Shown here piece after piece: positions 1 to 13,100 of a DNA stretch of 64,000 bases. A program made the position numbers and the translations under genes. Under the pieces are notes generated by a model. The model was not told the origin of the DNA. It ran no database searches and saw only the letters and a program-made list of their open reading frames with translations. Source of the DNA: Inia geoffrensis (taxonomy: Eukaryota > Chordata > Mammalia > Artiodactyla > Iniidae); contig CM070911.1 in assembly GCA_036417435.1 (NCBI GenBank), positions 7,688,001 through 7,752,000 on the forward strand. Reading direction: 5' to 3'. The first letter of the stretch is position 1. Each line of letters starts with the position of its first letter.

Positions 1-1048
1 CGTAGCAGCAGTGGTGTGCTGATCTGTTGTGTGTGTTGGTGCGATGTAAATGTCCCCTCCGCAGCCGAGGGCAGGCCACCAGTGAGGCGTCCCTGAATGT
101 GTTTCCTCCGGGTGTGGCCTGGAGGAAACGGGAAGTCTCCCAAGAGCCCCGGGACCAGCCCTCAGGCACCGTGTCGCTGGTATGGTATTCCGTGGTGTGT
201 GTGGGTGCCGTGCCTTGTCGGACCAGTTCTGTGTTCATGGACCCTGCTGTAAAAGTGTGAGCCAGAAAATCCCCACAGTTCTCACGTGCAAGAGGGGTTC
301 GCCGCTGTTGCTGAGCCGCCGGCTTCAGCGACCTCGAGGTAGTGATTTGCAGTCATCGTCGTAACAGCGGCTGAGTTTTGAGCGCTTCCGTTGAATTGGG
401 CCTGGTGAGCATTTTTCTTTCACAGCTGTGGATGAGTTATCACCCCGGCTGAGCAGGTGGGCCACCTGAGGCCAGGCATCTGGAGAGCTGAGCCTCATTT
501 CCCTGCCCACGGCAGGAGGGGATCCCTGACGTGCTCCTGAAACTTCCAGAGCAGGGGGATATCCCTGACGTCGGGCTGGTGACCTGCCTCCAAACTGAAA
601 AGAGCCTTCCTACCTACACGGAACAGGAAGGGGCTGCCGTGGGGCACAGCTGAGCCTGGAGACCTGGGTGCTGGTCGGGGCTGGGCTACAGCGGGTCCCC
701 CGAGAAGCCGGGATGGGGGTCAGCCCAAGCTGACCTCTAGCAGAGCCTGAGAGCACATGGAGATGGGGCCCTGGGGGCACTGAGAGTACGAGATGGGCTT
801 GAAATCGGGACAAGACTCAGCTTGCTGAGTGATCCTATAGAAAAGCCATTAATCCCTTCCCTGCCTCCCGGGGTGAGCTCACTGTAGGGTCAAATGCCGG
901 AAGGTCTGGGAGAGCAGAGGGGAGAAAAACGTAAGCCATCCCGGCAAACAGGCGGGGTGCAGTGTTTTCCTTAAGTGCACCAGGAGCAATTTGCGGCAGT
1001 TTTGAAGAGTTCGGCCAACCCTTTAAACTCTTTCGCTTTCGCAAACAG
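1..1048 (+). other. ATP6V1C2: ATP6V1C2 intron, window starts inside it
   Basis: No exon of the preceding part of subunit C (the segment just before QLAQIE) was recognised on either strand. The sequence is GC-rich and unique-looking. It ends in a pyrimidine-poor but usable acceptor (gcaaacag) at 1048. Confidence 0.6.
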
Positions 1049-1140
1049 CAACTGGCACAGATTGAGACGGACCTGAAGTCCCGAACGGCCGCCTACAACG
1101 CTCTGAAGGCAAATCTCGAGAACCTGGAGAAGAAATGCAC
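1049..1140 (+). CDS. ATP6V1C2: ATP6V1C2 coding exon (residues about 127-156, phase 0 to 2)
   Basis: The exon encodes [20 protein letters not shown] and on through NLEKKC. This is the start of the long helical coiled region of subunit C. It starts after gcaaacag and ends AAATGCAC before gtgagt. The last two bases are completed by the next exon to give Thr. The residues just before the junction (KKCTGT) are a locally variable spot in the family. Confidence 0.95.
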
Positions 1141-4100
1141 GTGAGTATTCGGGGCGCCACGCTCCTTGCGGCCTCGGGGCCTGGCCGGGGCAGCGTCCGA
1201 GCCGGGCTCCCGCACGGGCCTTTCAGGTCACTGGGTGAGCTGGGTGTCTGTGTCTGAGAGAGACAGCCAGACGGACAGACAGACACGGAGGCACTCCTGC
1301 CTCTTCAGGAGTTACATGCTGGGCAGGGAGGGCCAGCAGTAACAGTGGTTGATTGAACATACACGGAGTGGAGGAGGGGAGGGTGAAGAGGGGCAGACAG
1401 TCTCCACGTCCCTCTGATGTTTCTTTTTTTCTTCTTCGGATCAATGTTTTATCAAGTACCCACCATACTCAGGCCTATGCTAGGCCCTAAAGATACAAAG
1501 CAGAATAAAATATCATTTCTGCACTTGGAGAGCTCACAGTTATTCACTCAACAAATATTTATGGAAAGTCTGCTTTGCGCAAGGGGTGCAGGTGTAAACC
1601 GGACAGATAAGGTCCGAGAGTGTGAGGAGTCGGGAACAGACGGGCACTGCAGGGTGCCCTTGGAGAGGGACCCTAAGGGCCTTATCAGTGATGGCCGGTC
1701 GGCATGGGGAAGGGGGCTTGTGGGTTCCGGGCGGGGCAGTCTGGAGAGCCCTGTGGGACGGCTTTTGACCTAAAGCTTCGGCCTTGACTAAGGGCTCGAG
1801 AACTCTTTCCTCGGGAAGCAACGTGCACTTGGGTATCTAGCCTCATGGCCCACGTGCTGATGCTACAGACCGTCCCAGTAGTTGTGTTTTGGCCCATTGG
1901 CTGATACAATAGCCTGGATCCCTGTGCTAAAAATACCATGACCTTGATGAGACAGGTTCCACTGGACACACGTACAAAGCTATTTCAGGTGAACGTCCCC
2001 TGGCTGCTGCACCTGTAAGGTGTGTAAAGTGAAACGGAGCCCTCTTCTGGGCCTGGCTCTGCCCGGAGTGGCCCAGGTGGTGGCGTGAGCCGACCGCTGT
2101 GTTCCATTTGGGTAACATAAGCTGCCTGTCGCCAGCGATCCCCTCCCAACAGCCGGTGGCTTGCTCCGGGGCAGCGCAGCTGACCGAGGTGTTGGATTCA
2201 GCTCGGGTGACTGCTGATAGGACCTGGGGTCCTGCCAGGCACAGCAGTTCTGGGCGCCCGGACACAGAGCGGGGGGACACTTAGCCCAGGGCCCCCACCT
2301 CTCCCCAGGAGGTGTCCTGAGCCTTCCTGTCCCCTGCTGCCCCTGCTGTCCCAACACCTGCGTGTCATAGGAGTGCTGGGTGTCTGGGCATCCCACAGGC
2401 CCAGGGATGCCTCTGTGTGCTTTTCTGCTGATCACAACCCCTTTGTCCCACGTGGATTCAGGGGAACCCTCTTCACTCGGACACTGAGCGATATTGTGAG
2501 CAAAGAAGACTTTGTGTTGGATTCTGAGTATCTGATCACACTTCTGGTCATTGTTCCCAAGTAAGTGGACCAGGAAGGTGAGCGGTTTGGGGTCTCCATC
2601 TGGGTTGGTGATCACAGAGGGAAACTCGTCCCGCCCAACAGAGATGAAGTGGGAGTCCCCCAAGTCCAGATCCTGGAGCCCTAAATGGCGGCTGTGGGGT
2701 GGTCAGGGGAGCAGGTGACAGTGCTTGTGGCGGTGATAGTGACAGAAGCGGTCATTTCTCGAGCATCTGCTGTGTGCCCGATGCCACACGCAGGAGCTCG
2801 TTTCCCTCACAACACGCCTGGGGTCAGACGGGGGCTGTTACTGTTCCCTTGTCCTGCGGCCGGAGAGGTCAGCTGGTTTGTCCACGCTCACACAGGGCCA
2901 GGGTCAGAGCCCCCAGCAGGAATCTCCTGAGTCCTTCTCACGGCCGCTCCTCGGTGCCTGGGGCCTCATGGGGAGGCTAAGCCCCAGACGGCAGTGCCTC
3001 AGGGGATGTTTGGGGCGCTGTCTGGCCCCTAGCCCTGCTCCTCTCAGGCCCTCAGGGAAAGGGGCACGCAGCTTCCTGGACTCTCAGGACACCCCACAAT
3101 CTTTTCTGCAAAAAATCACTGAATGATTCTGTACTCTCACAGACCAAGCTACGTACAATGGCAAAAAACTTACGAATCCCTCTCGGACATGGTGGTCCCA
3201 CGGTCGACGAAGTAAGTGAGACCTCAGCTTGGCCCCAGGGCCTGGGGTGTGTGTGTGGGGGGGATGTGTGGGTGCTCTGGGGCACCTAGCCACCAAACAT
3301 GCCCTGAGGGCACAAGTGCCTTCAGCCCTCCACACTTGTGCTTTCACAGCCACACACTCAGCCACGTGCCAAACTCCCTCCATCTTTCAGGATCCCGCTT
3401 CCTTGCCCCCTCCTCCGGGAAGCCCTCCCTGACTACCTTCCGGCCCTCGGGGCATGCAGGGCCTGCGCTGTGCTCTGCTCTGCATTCTCAGCTTGGCCTG
3501 GATTCTTCCCCACCTGAGGGTCAAGCAAGAGCCTGGCTGTGATGGCCACAGAGCCCGAGCAGGGGAGAAAAAGAGTCTTGACGTGTGGCCTGCTGGGATC
3601 AGAGCAGGAGCGGCCAGTGAGGGCTGGAAAAGTGACAGCAGAAGGGATAGAGGAACATATTTGAACCATGAATACCACACAGCTGGGAAAATCAACAGTT
3701 TAGCGTTACGGGCATGAGCAAGGATAAATCTCACTCTGTGATGTTAAGCGGAAAGCAAGTTGCAGAAGGGGACACACAGCACGAAGCCATTTATTTAAAA
3801 TCTAAAAATGGACAAAACTAAACTGTATGTGACTTGGGGTAATGCAGGTGCACGGAATTATGGGTGTTTGAGGATGAGATATGCCAAACTCAGCACAGCG
3901 GTGACCTAGGGGTGGGATTAGAATGAGGTTGGGGAGGGCATGTGGGGCTTCTATTGTATGAAAATTGTTTTATGTCTTAAGCTGGGCGGGGAATACATGG
4001 GTATGTATTCTCTGTGCCTTTTCCCATGCCTGAAATAGCTTGCACTTTAAATGATTTCTCGATGAGTCTTGGGCAGCCCTGCCCACTCCCATCCCAGCCC

Positions 4101-7100
4101 AGAGGCCTCTGGCCTGGGGCGCCTGCTGGCCCTCCCAGGGTCACAAACTCACGGGAGAGAGCAGTCAGGAGCTAAACTGAAGGGTGCAGGTCCAGGACAG
4201 TCACAGCCTGAGGTCACCAGGGGAGGCTGGAGGAGGAGGGCGTACAGGCCAGCAGAGGAGCTGGTCCTCGACGCTGGCCTGCCTGGCAGGAGCGTTCACT
4301 GCTCTCCAGTGCGGACTCTCCATGGCCAAGTGCTGGGAACTCCTGCCAGGAGAGGCTGCCTTAGGAGGTGGCTTGACTTCTCAGACCAGAACCCCCAGGC
4401 CCTCCATTGTCGGGGGGCACCTGAGAGCCTGCTGAGATCACTGTGGAAAGGTTTCTGGAACCCGGGTCAGCCCCTATGGGAGTGGGCTCGGGGAAGCAGC
4501 AAAGGTGACCCGAGACCCTGCTTGGGCCCAAGGGCTCCCGTTGTCAGGTCATCTGGCCAGAGGGACTCAAAGACGCTCAGACCACGGGCCCCAGTGACCC
4601 CCACATTGAGGACAGCAACCGCAGTGGTCCTGCGTCAAGGTGTGCCAGGGAGACCGTGTCTAATTAGAGCATTGTGCCGTTGGACACGAAATGCCCACTG
4701 TGGGATGGTCTCCACCATCTGGCACATTGCCCTCTGCTTCGTTACAACCACAGCGCGTGAGAGCTGGCGCGCCCCGCTCGGCACGGCAGGTGACTAAGAC
4801 CTGCGTGTGGCTTGCTCTCGGCCAGTTCATGACCTGGAGCCCACCCCAGATCCGAGCAGGTCTCCGGCGTTCGGGTCACCCCTGGAGCCCCAGCCTGGAG
4901 GGTGAGAGAAGGAGAGGGGACTTCGGGAAGGCGCCGGCAGCTGACACTGCGCAGCCAGGAGTTAGGCGCTAGGAAGGGACGCCCTCGCTTTCTCCACCCT
5001 CGCTGCCGCCAGGGCCACCAGGCTCCCCCTGCAGCGACCCACCCCGCCGGGGAGAGGACAGGCTCCTTCCGGCCCAGCTCCGGGGCGTGGTGGTGAGTCC
5101 AGTGAACAAACGCTCCTCTCCCATAGGTTGATAGCTGAGGACAACGAGGGTGGCCTCTTCACCGTGACTCTGTTTCGAAAAGTGATTGACGATTTCAAAA
5201 CCAAAGCCAAGGAGAATAAGTAAGGGCTGGCCTCGGTGGGTTTCTCCGGGTTTGGTTTGTCTCCACTGGAGGGGGGGGTCTCTGCTCTGACTGGAACTTC
5301 TTAGCGAAAGCCTCTCCTTTGCTTGTTTTAAGGTTCACTGTCCGTGAGTTTTACTATGATGAAAAAGAAATTAAAAGGGAAAGGGAAGAGATGACCAGAC
5401 TGCTGTCGGATAAGAAGCAACAATACGTGAGTCTATGATACAGGCCCGGAGGATTTTCTTGAAGGCGTTGGGTGGTGCCCGCGCACCCAAGGCCTGGAGC
5501 AGAAGGGCCCTGCCTAAGTCCCAACACCCACGCCAACGTCCCTACTTGCCCGGTGCACACTCCTGGGGCTGCCAGACAGGGTCTGGGGGAGGGTGACAAG
5601 CACCGGTAACCTGGAGGTGACACATGAGCCGTGAGCCCTGCTGCAGGAGACCTCACCAAGCCTGACACTGCCCTCCGGGAAGGAACTCTTAGCTCCATTC
5701 TGCAGAGGAGAAAGTGAGGCTCTGAGAGGTGAACAGGCACTGGCCCTGGGAGAGGACCCCACCTGGCCGCCTGGGGTCAAGCAAGGCTGTCAGGGCTCCG
5801 GGTAGGAGCGCCTGTGCTGAGTGGCAGGGCCGCCGCCTTGGAGAGTGCAGCCAGCCGTCACCCGAAGCCCTGGTCCGTGTGATGTCCAGGTGTGCTGTGA
5901 CATCCCCGTCACCGGCACCTGTATTTACCTCCCCGAGGCTTTTAGCAAAGAGTGGGTGCTTATCCTAGAGACTTCCAACCACAGCCACTCAGAACCTTCT
6001 CATGTGTGAGGGCAGCTGAGCTCAAGAGAGAGAAAAACAGATTTTCATTTTTGATATGTGAATGGTGTAGCCTTGAGAAAGTCGCTCTGTAAAGTGGGCA
6101 CCTTCAGGACTCAGCATCCGCCAGCTCAGAGCGGGAGTGAGCCGGCGGGGCATGTGTTCAGGTCCCCTGCCCTACAGTCCCCCCAGGGAGGGTTCTCAGG
6201 AAACTTCCAGTTCAGCCTCTAGAGTAGAGAGGAAGGGAGGGGTGAGGAAAGTTGGTGTGTAAACATGAAGCTGTGAGTGTGTGTTTGGGTGAAGAGCCGG
6301 TGCCTCCCGTGGGGCTCTGCCTGTGCCCCGGGCCTCCTCCTGCCTCGGCTGGGGGATTCTGTGCATCCTGCCTGACCTCTCTGGGTCCGTGGCCTTTGCA
6401 CAGGGACTGCAGACACCCGGTCCCATCAGGAGTGAGAACCAGCCCCGGGGCCCCGGAAATGGGGTCCCTAGAGCCCCACTGGATGGACCCATCCCCCTCT
6501 GAGGAGGAAATGGGAACTGATCGTATAAAACTGCCTGCGAGGGATGTCAGCCCTCCTCTCCCCGAGGAGAAAGGCACGCGCGCGCACACACACATACGTG
6601 TGTGGACATGTGTGTGCACGCCAAGGGAACACACACTTCTTAGATCACAGTCTGTCGGGCTTGGGCCAAGCCTCCGGGTCCCTTCCTGAGACTAACGACT
6701 GAGCTGGAGCCCTGTGCCCCTGGCCTCGGACCGACTCACCAGGCAGGAAAGATGCTCACCAGCAAGAGCTGAGATCCAAAGGGTTTCTTCCTTCACCTGA
6801 GCTCGCCCAGAACCCTAATATCCCAAGGAGGTTCCAGCCTTCTCTTTAGCTGAGCCCTTTCCCCGCTTGCTTTAATCCTGGCCCGAGCCCCCCACGGTGT
6901 CTCTGGAGGGAGCTAGGTGGTGGCACCTTTCACAGGTGACCAGGGGCGAGTCTTTGGCACCCACCTCCGCGCTGGCACAGACCCCCTGGGGATCAAGGTG
7001 ATACACCCGAGCCCGACGCCTGCGCCTCTGTCTCAGGTTGCTGGCTGGCATTTTTTCGTGTGGTGTAGACTTCCGCTCCCTGGCTCCCCCGCGGGAGCCC

Positions 7101-10100
7101 TGCCCGGTCTCCGTGGAGGGGAAGCGGAGCTCCGAAGGACAAACTAACTTGGAAACTTGTAGTTCCCTGCGAGGCTCTTGCTGGGCGCCAGCGAGCAGGG
7201 GTCAGCTGGGGTCAGCCCTACCCTGGCTTCTTAAGACTCTCTTTCCCCCTTTAGGCTTTTTGGAGGTGCATAGGACCGGCATCCTGCATCCGTCCTTTTG
7301 TTACCTAGGTCCTGGGTGTCAGCTCCCTTTGAGAGCACAGGTTGGGATTTTTCTGCTCTTTGCACCTGTCTGCAGAGAAGGATGATAAAGGGTCGAATGT
7401 GTCCTAACAGCACGCCTGACCAGAGAAGGATGATAAAGGGTCGAATGTGTCCTAACAGCACGCCTGACCAGTTTTCTGCATGTAACATGCTTAAGTGCAT
7501 CCTGACGGCCAAGGAGGCTACTGTGAGCTGGACTTGGGAGAGATACCCTGACTCAGCCCAGACAGCCCGGAAGGCAGAGCTGGTCACACAGACGTTCCAG
7601 GGAGGGGCAGCTCCTGGCTGATGCCAGGCCAGGGGAGGGGCTGTGGGCTCTGCCCCTGGAATATGGAAGCCGAGGCCTTTAACACCCCCGCCCTGGAGGG
7701 GGAGTGCCAGTGGCACCGGCACACCTTCAGTCCAGCCAGCACTCAAGTCCCGAGGGTGGGCCGGCATGCCTGAGCCCACCTTCAGGTGCTTTTCAGGCCG
7801 TGAGAATGATTTCTGTTTGTTTGTGATGCATGTTTGCTGAAAGATTAATAAATCATTTCTGTGCCTTTAGCAAACTTCCTGTGTTGCTCTTAAAAAGGGA
7901 TCATCCACCTTCCCGGACCACCAGGTTAAGGTAACCCCGCTAGGGAACCCTGATAGGCCCGCTGCGGGGCAGAACGACAGAGAGAGAGAGAGTGAGGGCG
8001 AGGGTGAGGTAAGCAACTCCCCGGGAGCCCTGGGGTTCCCCAGCTCGCATGTCCTCGCCCGCGCAGGCATCTTTGGAGAAAACAGATCCTTGCGTTTCCT
8101 GTTATCTACTGTGGCTTTTGAGGTCTTAAATTCAGGGATTCCAGAATCATGCCTTCCTCCTAATCTGCAGGGTCTCTTGGGAGCTGCCCCTCCCCGTCCC
8201 CCTCCCCCAGCAGTGATTGGTGCTTGCTGGCCAGGGTGCCTTTGTCCTGGCTGGCGGTGGCTGGAGCTGGTGATGGGGCAGGTCCCGGCTGGGGGATGGT
8301 GGTCGGGCAGCTCAGCTCTCTTCCCCTGGGTGCCCACCCCTGACCCACCCCTGACCTTTGTGGGCATCCGAGGAGGACCAGCCATACCAGCATTAGTGAC
8401 AGCGGCTGTGGCCATGTGCAGTGGGGCTGTGAGGAACCCCCCTGGAAGTGGCGGCTGGTGGATGATGCCGGGACTTGGGGTGGAGCCTTCGAGAAGGGGG
8501 GCTCCTTGGCAGCGCAGTGTCAGCCAGAAGCCTGCTGGCTGCCTTCTGAACGCCCCGAGGTCAGGGGCTGCCCGCCCCCTGCAGCCCGGTGGGTGATGAT
8601 GGCCCCATGCGTGTGCTGGCTGGCAGGCCCACTGAGCTACCCCAGCGCCAGGTGCCCTGGAGAACGTGGGCCTGGGCCTCACCCTGGCCTCGTCGGACCG
8701 ACTCGCTGCTTCTGCTGGCCCCTGGGCGTTTCTTCTCAGCTTGGGGCTTGCTCTGTCAAAACCCACGTCCTCTGTTGGCTGGGCGTTGGGTGGAGTGGCC
8801 GGGAGGGGTCACTGCACTCCTGTCCCCGCAGGGCCCGCTGCTGCGATGGCTCAAGGTGAACTTCAGCGAAGCCTTTATTGCCTGGATCCACACCAAGGCC
8901 CTGAGAGTGTTTGTGGAGTCTGTGCTCAGGTGCGTGGACGAGATGCCTGCCCTGGGCTGTCCTGCGGTGGGAGGTCGGGCGTCGCCAGCTCCGGGCCCAC
9001 ATGGGCTCTGCCACCCCTCTTCTGGCCCCTCCAGCCTCCTCTGGGACGCGCCCTGGCTTTCCTACCCTCTTCCTCTGCAACTCCTGGCTCTTGGCAACAG
9101 GCTTAGGGTTTCCTCAGTCCAATAAACCTTCCCTCAGTCCTGAGGGCCCCTGCTGTCCGGTGCTCTGGCCCTTTCCTGCCAGTCATGGGGCTGGTGTCCT
9201 GCTGCGCCCGCCCCCTCTGTGCAGCCCACCAGGGGCCAGTGGCTCCTGGAAGAAACACCAGCACCGACCGTCTCCCACCTTGACCTTTGAGGCCTAACCC
9301 TCAAGGCAGCACAAATAGTAAAACTCAAACCAAACCGAACCAACAGCAGCTAAACTTATTTTACCTTTTTTTTCTTTTTCCAACAAATGCAAACTAGGTT
9401 CACTATTTTGTAGAAACTATAGGTAATCCCAAAGAGTGAATGAAAAACACCGAGAGGAAACACTGCTAACATGCCGGTGTACTAGCATCCTTCAGATTTT
9501 GGGGGTTTGTTTCTTTAAATTTGCAGACATGCGTAACTTTTTTTAACTTTTTATTTTATATTGGACTATAGCCGATTAACAATGTTGTGATGATAGTTTC
9601 AGGTGCACAGCAAAGGGACTCAGCCATACATATGCATGTATCCATTCTCCCCCAAACTCCTCTCCCATCCAGGCTGCCACATAGCATCGAGCAGAGTTCC
9701 CTGTGCTCTACAGTAGGTCCTTGTTGGTTATCCCTTTAAGATATAGCAGTGTGGACATGTCAATCCCAAACTCCCTAACTGTCCGTTCCTCCCACCCTTC
9801 ACCCCTGGTAACCATAAATTGATCCTCTAAGTCTGTGAGTCTGTTTCTGTTTTGAAAATAGGTTCATTTGTATCATTTCTTTTTAGATTCCGCAGATATG
9901 CATAATTTTTACAAAATTTTTACAAAAGTGGAATCAAACAGGAAATATCTGTTGAAGCCTGCTTTCTACTGTGTTTGAACACACCCCGTGTCCTGAACCG
10001 TGGGGGGGTCTTGGCAGCACTGCTCACGGCCGCTGCCCCCATCTCCCAAAGTTTGGCCTGCCCTGGCCTGCAGGCTCCAGGGCCCCTCGGCCCCTCTGGG

Positions 10101-13100
10101 GTGGTGTTGCTGGGCCCTTTCCGCCAGGCTGACTGCCCTGCTCTCTCTTTCCTGCCCAGGCTTCCTAGGTCTCTGCTGCCGTGCACTTCCCGACCGGCTT
10201 CACTGGATTCCTGACTCATCTTCCCTCCCCGTCCCTTCCTCCTGATCTCCGTTTCTACCGGTGGCCTCAGGCCCTTCCCCAAACTTCAGGGCCCGCTTGG
10301 ACACCTCCGCCGCCTCATCCTCACGTGACCCCCCCCCCCCCACCTCCCTGCGCCTCACGCACCCCTGACAGCCCTCCATCCTGCCTTTGCTTTTCTCTCC
10401 CGCCCAGCTCTTGCTTGGGCCCCTGCGTTCAGTGCATCCTCCACGTGGCTGCCAGTGTGGTTTTGTCCAAATACAGACCGGCTCTGATGGTTGTCCCTCA
10501 TCCTCTCAACCATCTCAGACCCCTGTAATGGCAAGGATTGTGGCGCTGGGCTGAAGGGCACACTCAAGATGACCCGGAGTGTTCCAGCCATCGGCAGTAT
10601 AGACGGGCCCCAGTCTGTCCCTGCTCACCTTGAAAATCAGGGGTTCTCAGGCCCAGTGTGGCAAAGCCCGCCTATCCTTACAGGATGCCCGTTTTGCTCA
10701 AGTGAGAGGTCGAGAGGGACGTCCCTAATAGCTTGTTTAAGCTCGGTAAAACTGAGTGTATGCAAAAATAATTCCTTTCAAAACTGTCAATGTGTGACAT
10801 CTTCAAAAACTGTACTTTTTATTTCTCCTGAATAGTTGTAATACATGAACACTATAAAAAAAAGAATTCAAGTTCAGAAATATGTACTGTGGAAAGTAAG
10901 TTCCTCGCAGCCCCACTGCCCATAGATCATCCCAGTTAATGGTTTCAATACTCTTCTCATCCCCCAAATGTCATCATTTATACTTAATGTTCTGCAACTT
11001 GCTTTTTTCATCTGCTTTGCATTATAGTCTTATCAGTATGCATAGAGATACTCGCTCCTCCTTAATTGCTTTTTCATATTCCATCGTATGGAGAGAGCAT
11101 AAGCTAAGAAAATAGATGTTAAGCCAACAAGTTGATTAGAGCAGACGGGTAAAGTTCGCCTGTTTCTTGACTCTCCGACCCCGCGTAGGTCTTCTCCCCC
11201 GGTTCGCACTTGTTGCTGTGTCTTTTCTCAGAGCTGGTTCTGCCCTTTTGCCCTACCCTGAGAGCTGGAGGGGAGGGCTGGGGTGACTTGGCCTCTCTGC
11301 CTGTCACCCAGCCCAGAGTCAGACAAAGAGGAGGCGCCTCACGTTTGGGGCCTGAACCAAATCAGAGAAGCGGACCAGCCCTCAGCTGAGGAAGTGCTGG
11401 TTCATTCTCAGGGTGAAGTGAATCAGGGGCTTAAATCACCCAAGGTGAGAATGGAAACGGGCCCTGGGTGAGTGGTGGGACCATGGCGAGACTGGAGAAG
11501 CCGGTAGCTGGGTCATTAGTCTGGATCTTGGGAGAGGTCTAGTGGGGAATGGATATTAGGGAAGCACCAGTGATGATTGATGTGTGTGAATGGGTTCACC
11601 TACAGAGAGTCGCTTAGAGGGAATGTACCAGCATTTAAGGAGTGGAAGCAAAGAAGCCTGTGTGATGTCAGAGGCCGGAGGAGGGAGAGATGGGTGAGTC
11701 AGGGATCAGAAGGTTAAGGCTTTAGTTGTCTCTGGGATGGGGTCGCTGGGAGGTCATGGGTGTGGGCAGCTCAAGTGTAATGGCTGAAGGATGCTTGGGT
11801 GACATAGGACACTGGGTGCTCTCGGATGTGGGGTGAGAGTGGGAGGGAGTTGAGGGAATTTTTTAAACAGGGCACGATGGTGCCATGGTTTTGGTTTTTT
11901 TTTTAGTTTTGGACGTGTAGAATTTTATTTTTTAACATCTTTATTGGGGTATAATTGCTTTACAATGGTGTGTTAGTTTCTGCTTTATAACAAAGTGAAT
12001 CAGTTATACATATACATATGTCCCCATTTCTCCTCCCTCTTGCGTCTCCCTCCTACCCTCCCTATCCCACCCCTCTAGGCGGTCACAAAGCACCGAGCTG
12101 ATCTCCCTGTGCTATGCGGCTGCTTCCCGCTAGCTGTCTGTTTTACGTTTGGTAGTGTACATATGTCCATGCCGCTCTGTCACTTCGTCCCAGCTCACCC
12201 TTCCCCCTCCCCATATCCTCAAGTCCATTCTCCAGTAGGTCTGTGTCTTTATTCCCATCTTGCCCCTAGGTTCTTCATGACCTTTTTTTTTTTTTTTAAA
12301 TTCCATATATATGTGTTAGCATACGGTATTAGTTTTTCTCTTTCTGACTTACTTCACTCTGTAGGACAGACTCTAGGTCCATCCACCTCACTACAAATAA
12401 CTCAATTTCGTTTCTTTTTATGGCTGAGTAATACTCCATTGTATATGTGTGCCGCATCTTCTTTATCCATTCATCTGTTGATGGACACTTAGGTTGCTTC
12501 ATGTCCTGGCTGTTGTAAATAGAGCTGCAATGGTGCCATGTTAAAGGGGAGGGTGGCGGCTGCAGTATTCTCAGCACGGAGGGTGCAGGTGGAGGGCTCC
12601 CTGCCAGGGGTCCCGGAGGGGAAGGAGGCTCCTCTACTGAGGCGTCCAGGAGGGGGCAGCAGGGGGGCAGCCTGGAGGAGGCAGGAGCGGAGAGCCGACC
12701 TGCCGATCCTGGAAAGCAGGTTCTGAGCAGGATGGGGAGGTGTTCACTAAACTGACCTGGAGGGAGGGCTGGCAGGGACAGGACTGGAAGGATCTGGAAG
12801 AACGTGCGAACCCTGAAACCAAGAGGGGAGTGGGCTGAGAACGGGGTGCAGGGCATGGAGGCTGGATGAGGGGCGAGGAGCATTCGTTCAGCCAGTGCTG
12901 ATGGGGTGCCTGTTGTCCGCCGTGCACTGGGGAGCCGTGAGTGAACAAGACGGATGCGCTTCGCTGCCTGCAAGGAGCTCACAGGCTGGTCAGGGGAGGA
13001 GAGCTCAAAAGACGGGGTCCTTGTTCAGGAGAAGGATAATCTTCCAGAGCAACCTGCTGATGAATGCGGCGGGATGACTGGATTGGAGGGTGGCAGAGGC

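Noticed and set aside
4069..4797. A 242-codon plus-strand open frame inside an ATP6V1C2 intron
   Set aside because: There is no recognisable domain, no splice context and an overlapping frame of similar quality. GC-rich intronic chance ORF.
7867..8766. A 299-codon minus-strand open frame overlapping the ATP6V1C2 cassette exon
   Set aside because: It lies antisense to a confidently assigned exon, in GC-rich DNA where stop codons are rare. Its proline/arginine-rich composition and lack of family resemblance mark it as a shadow.
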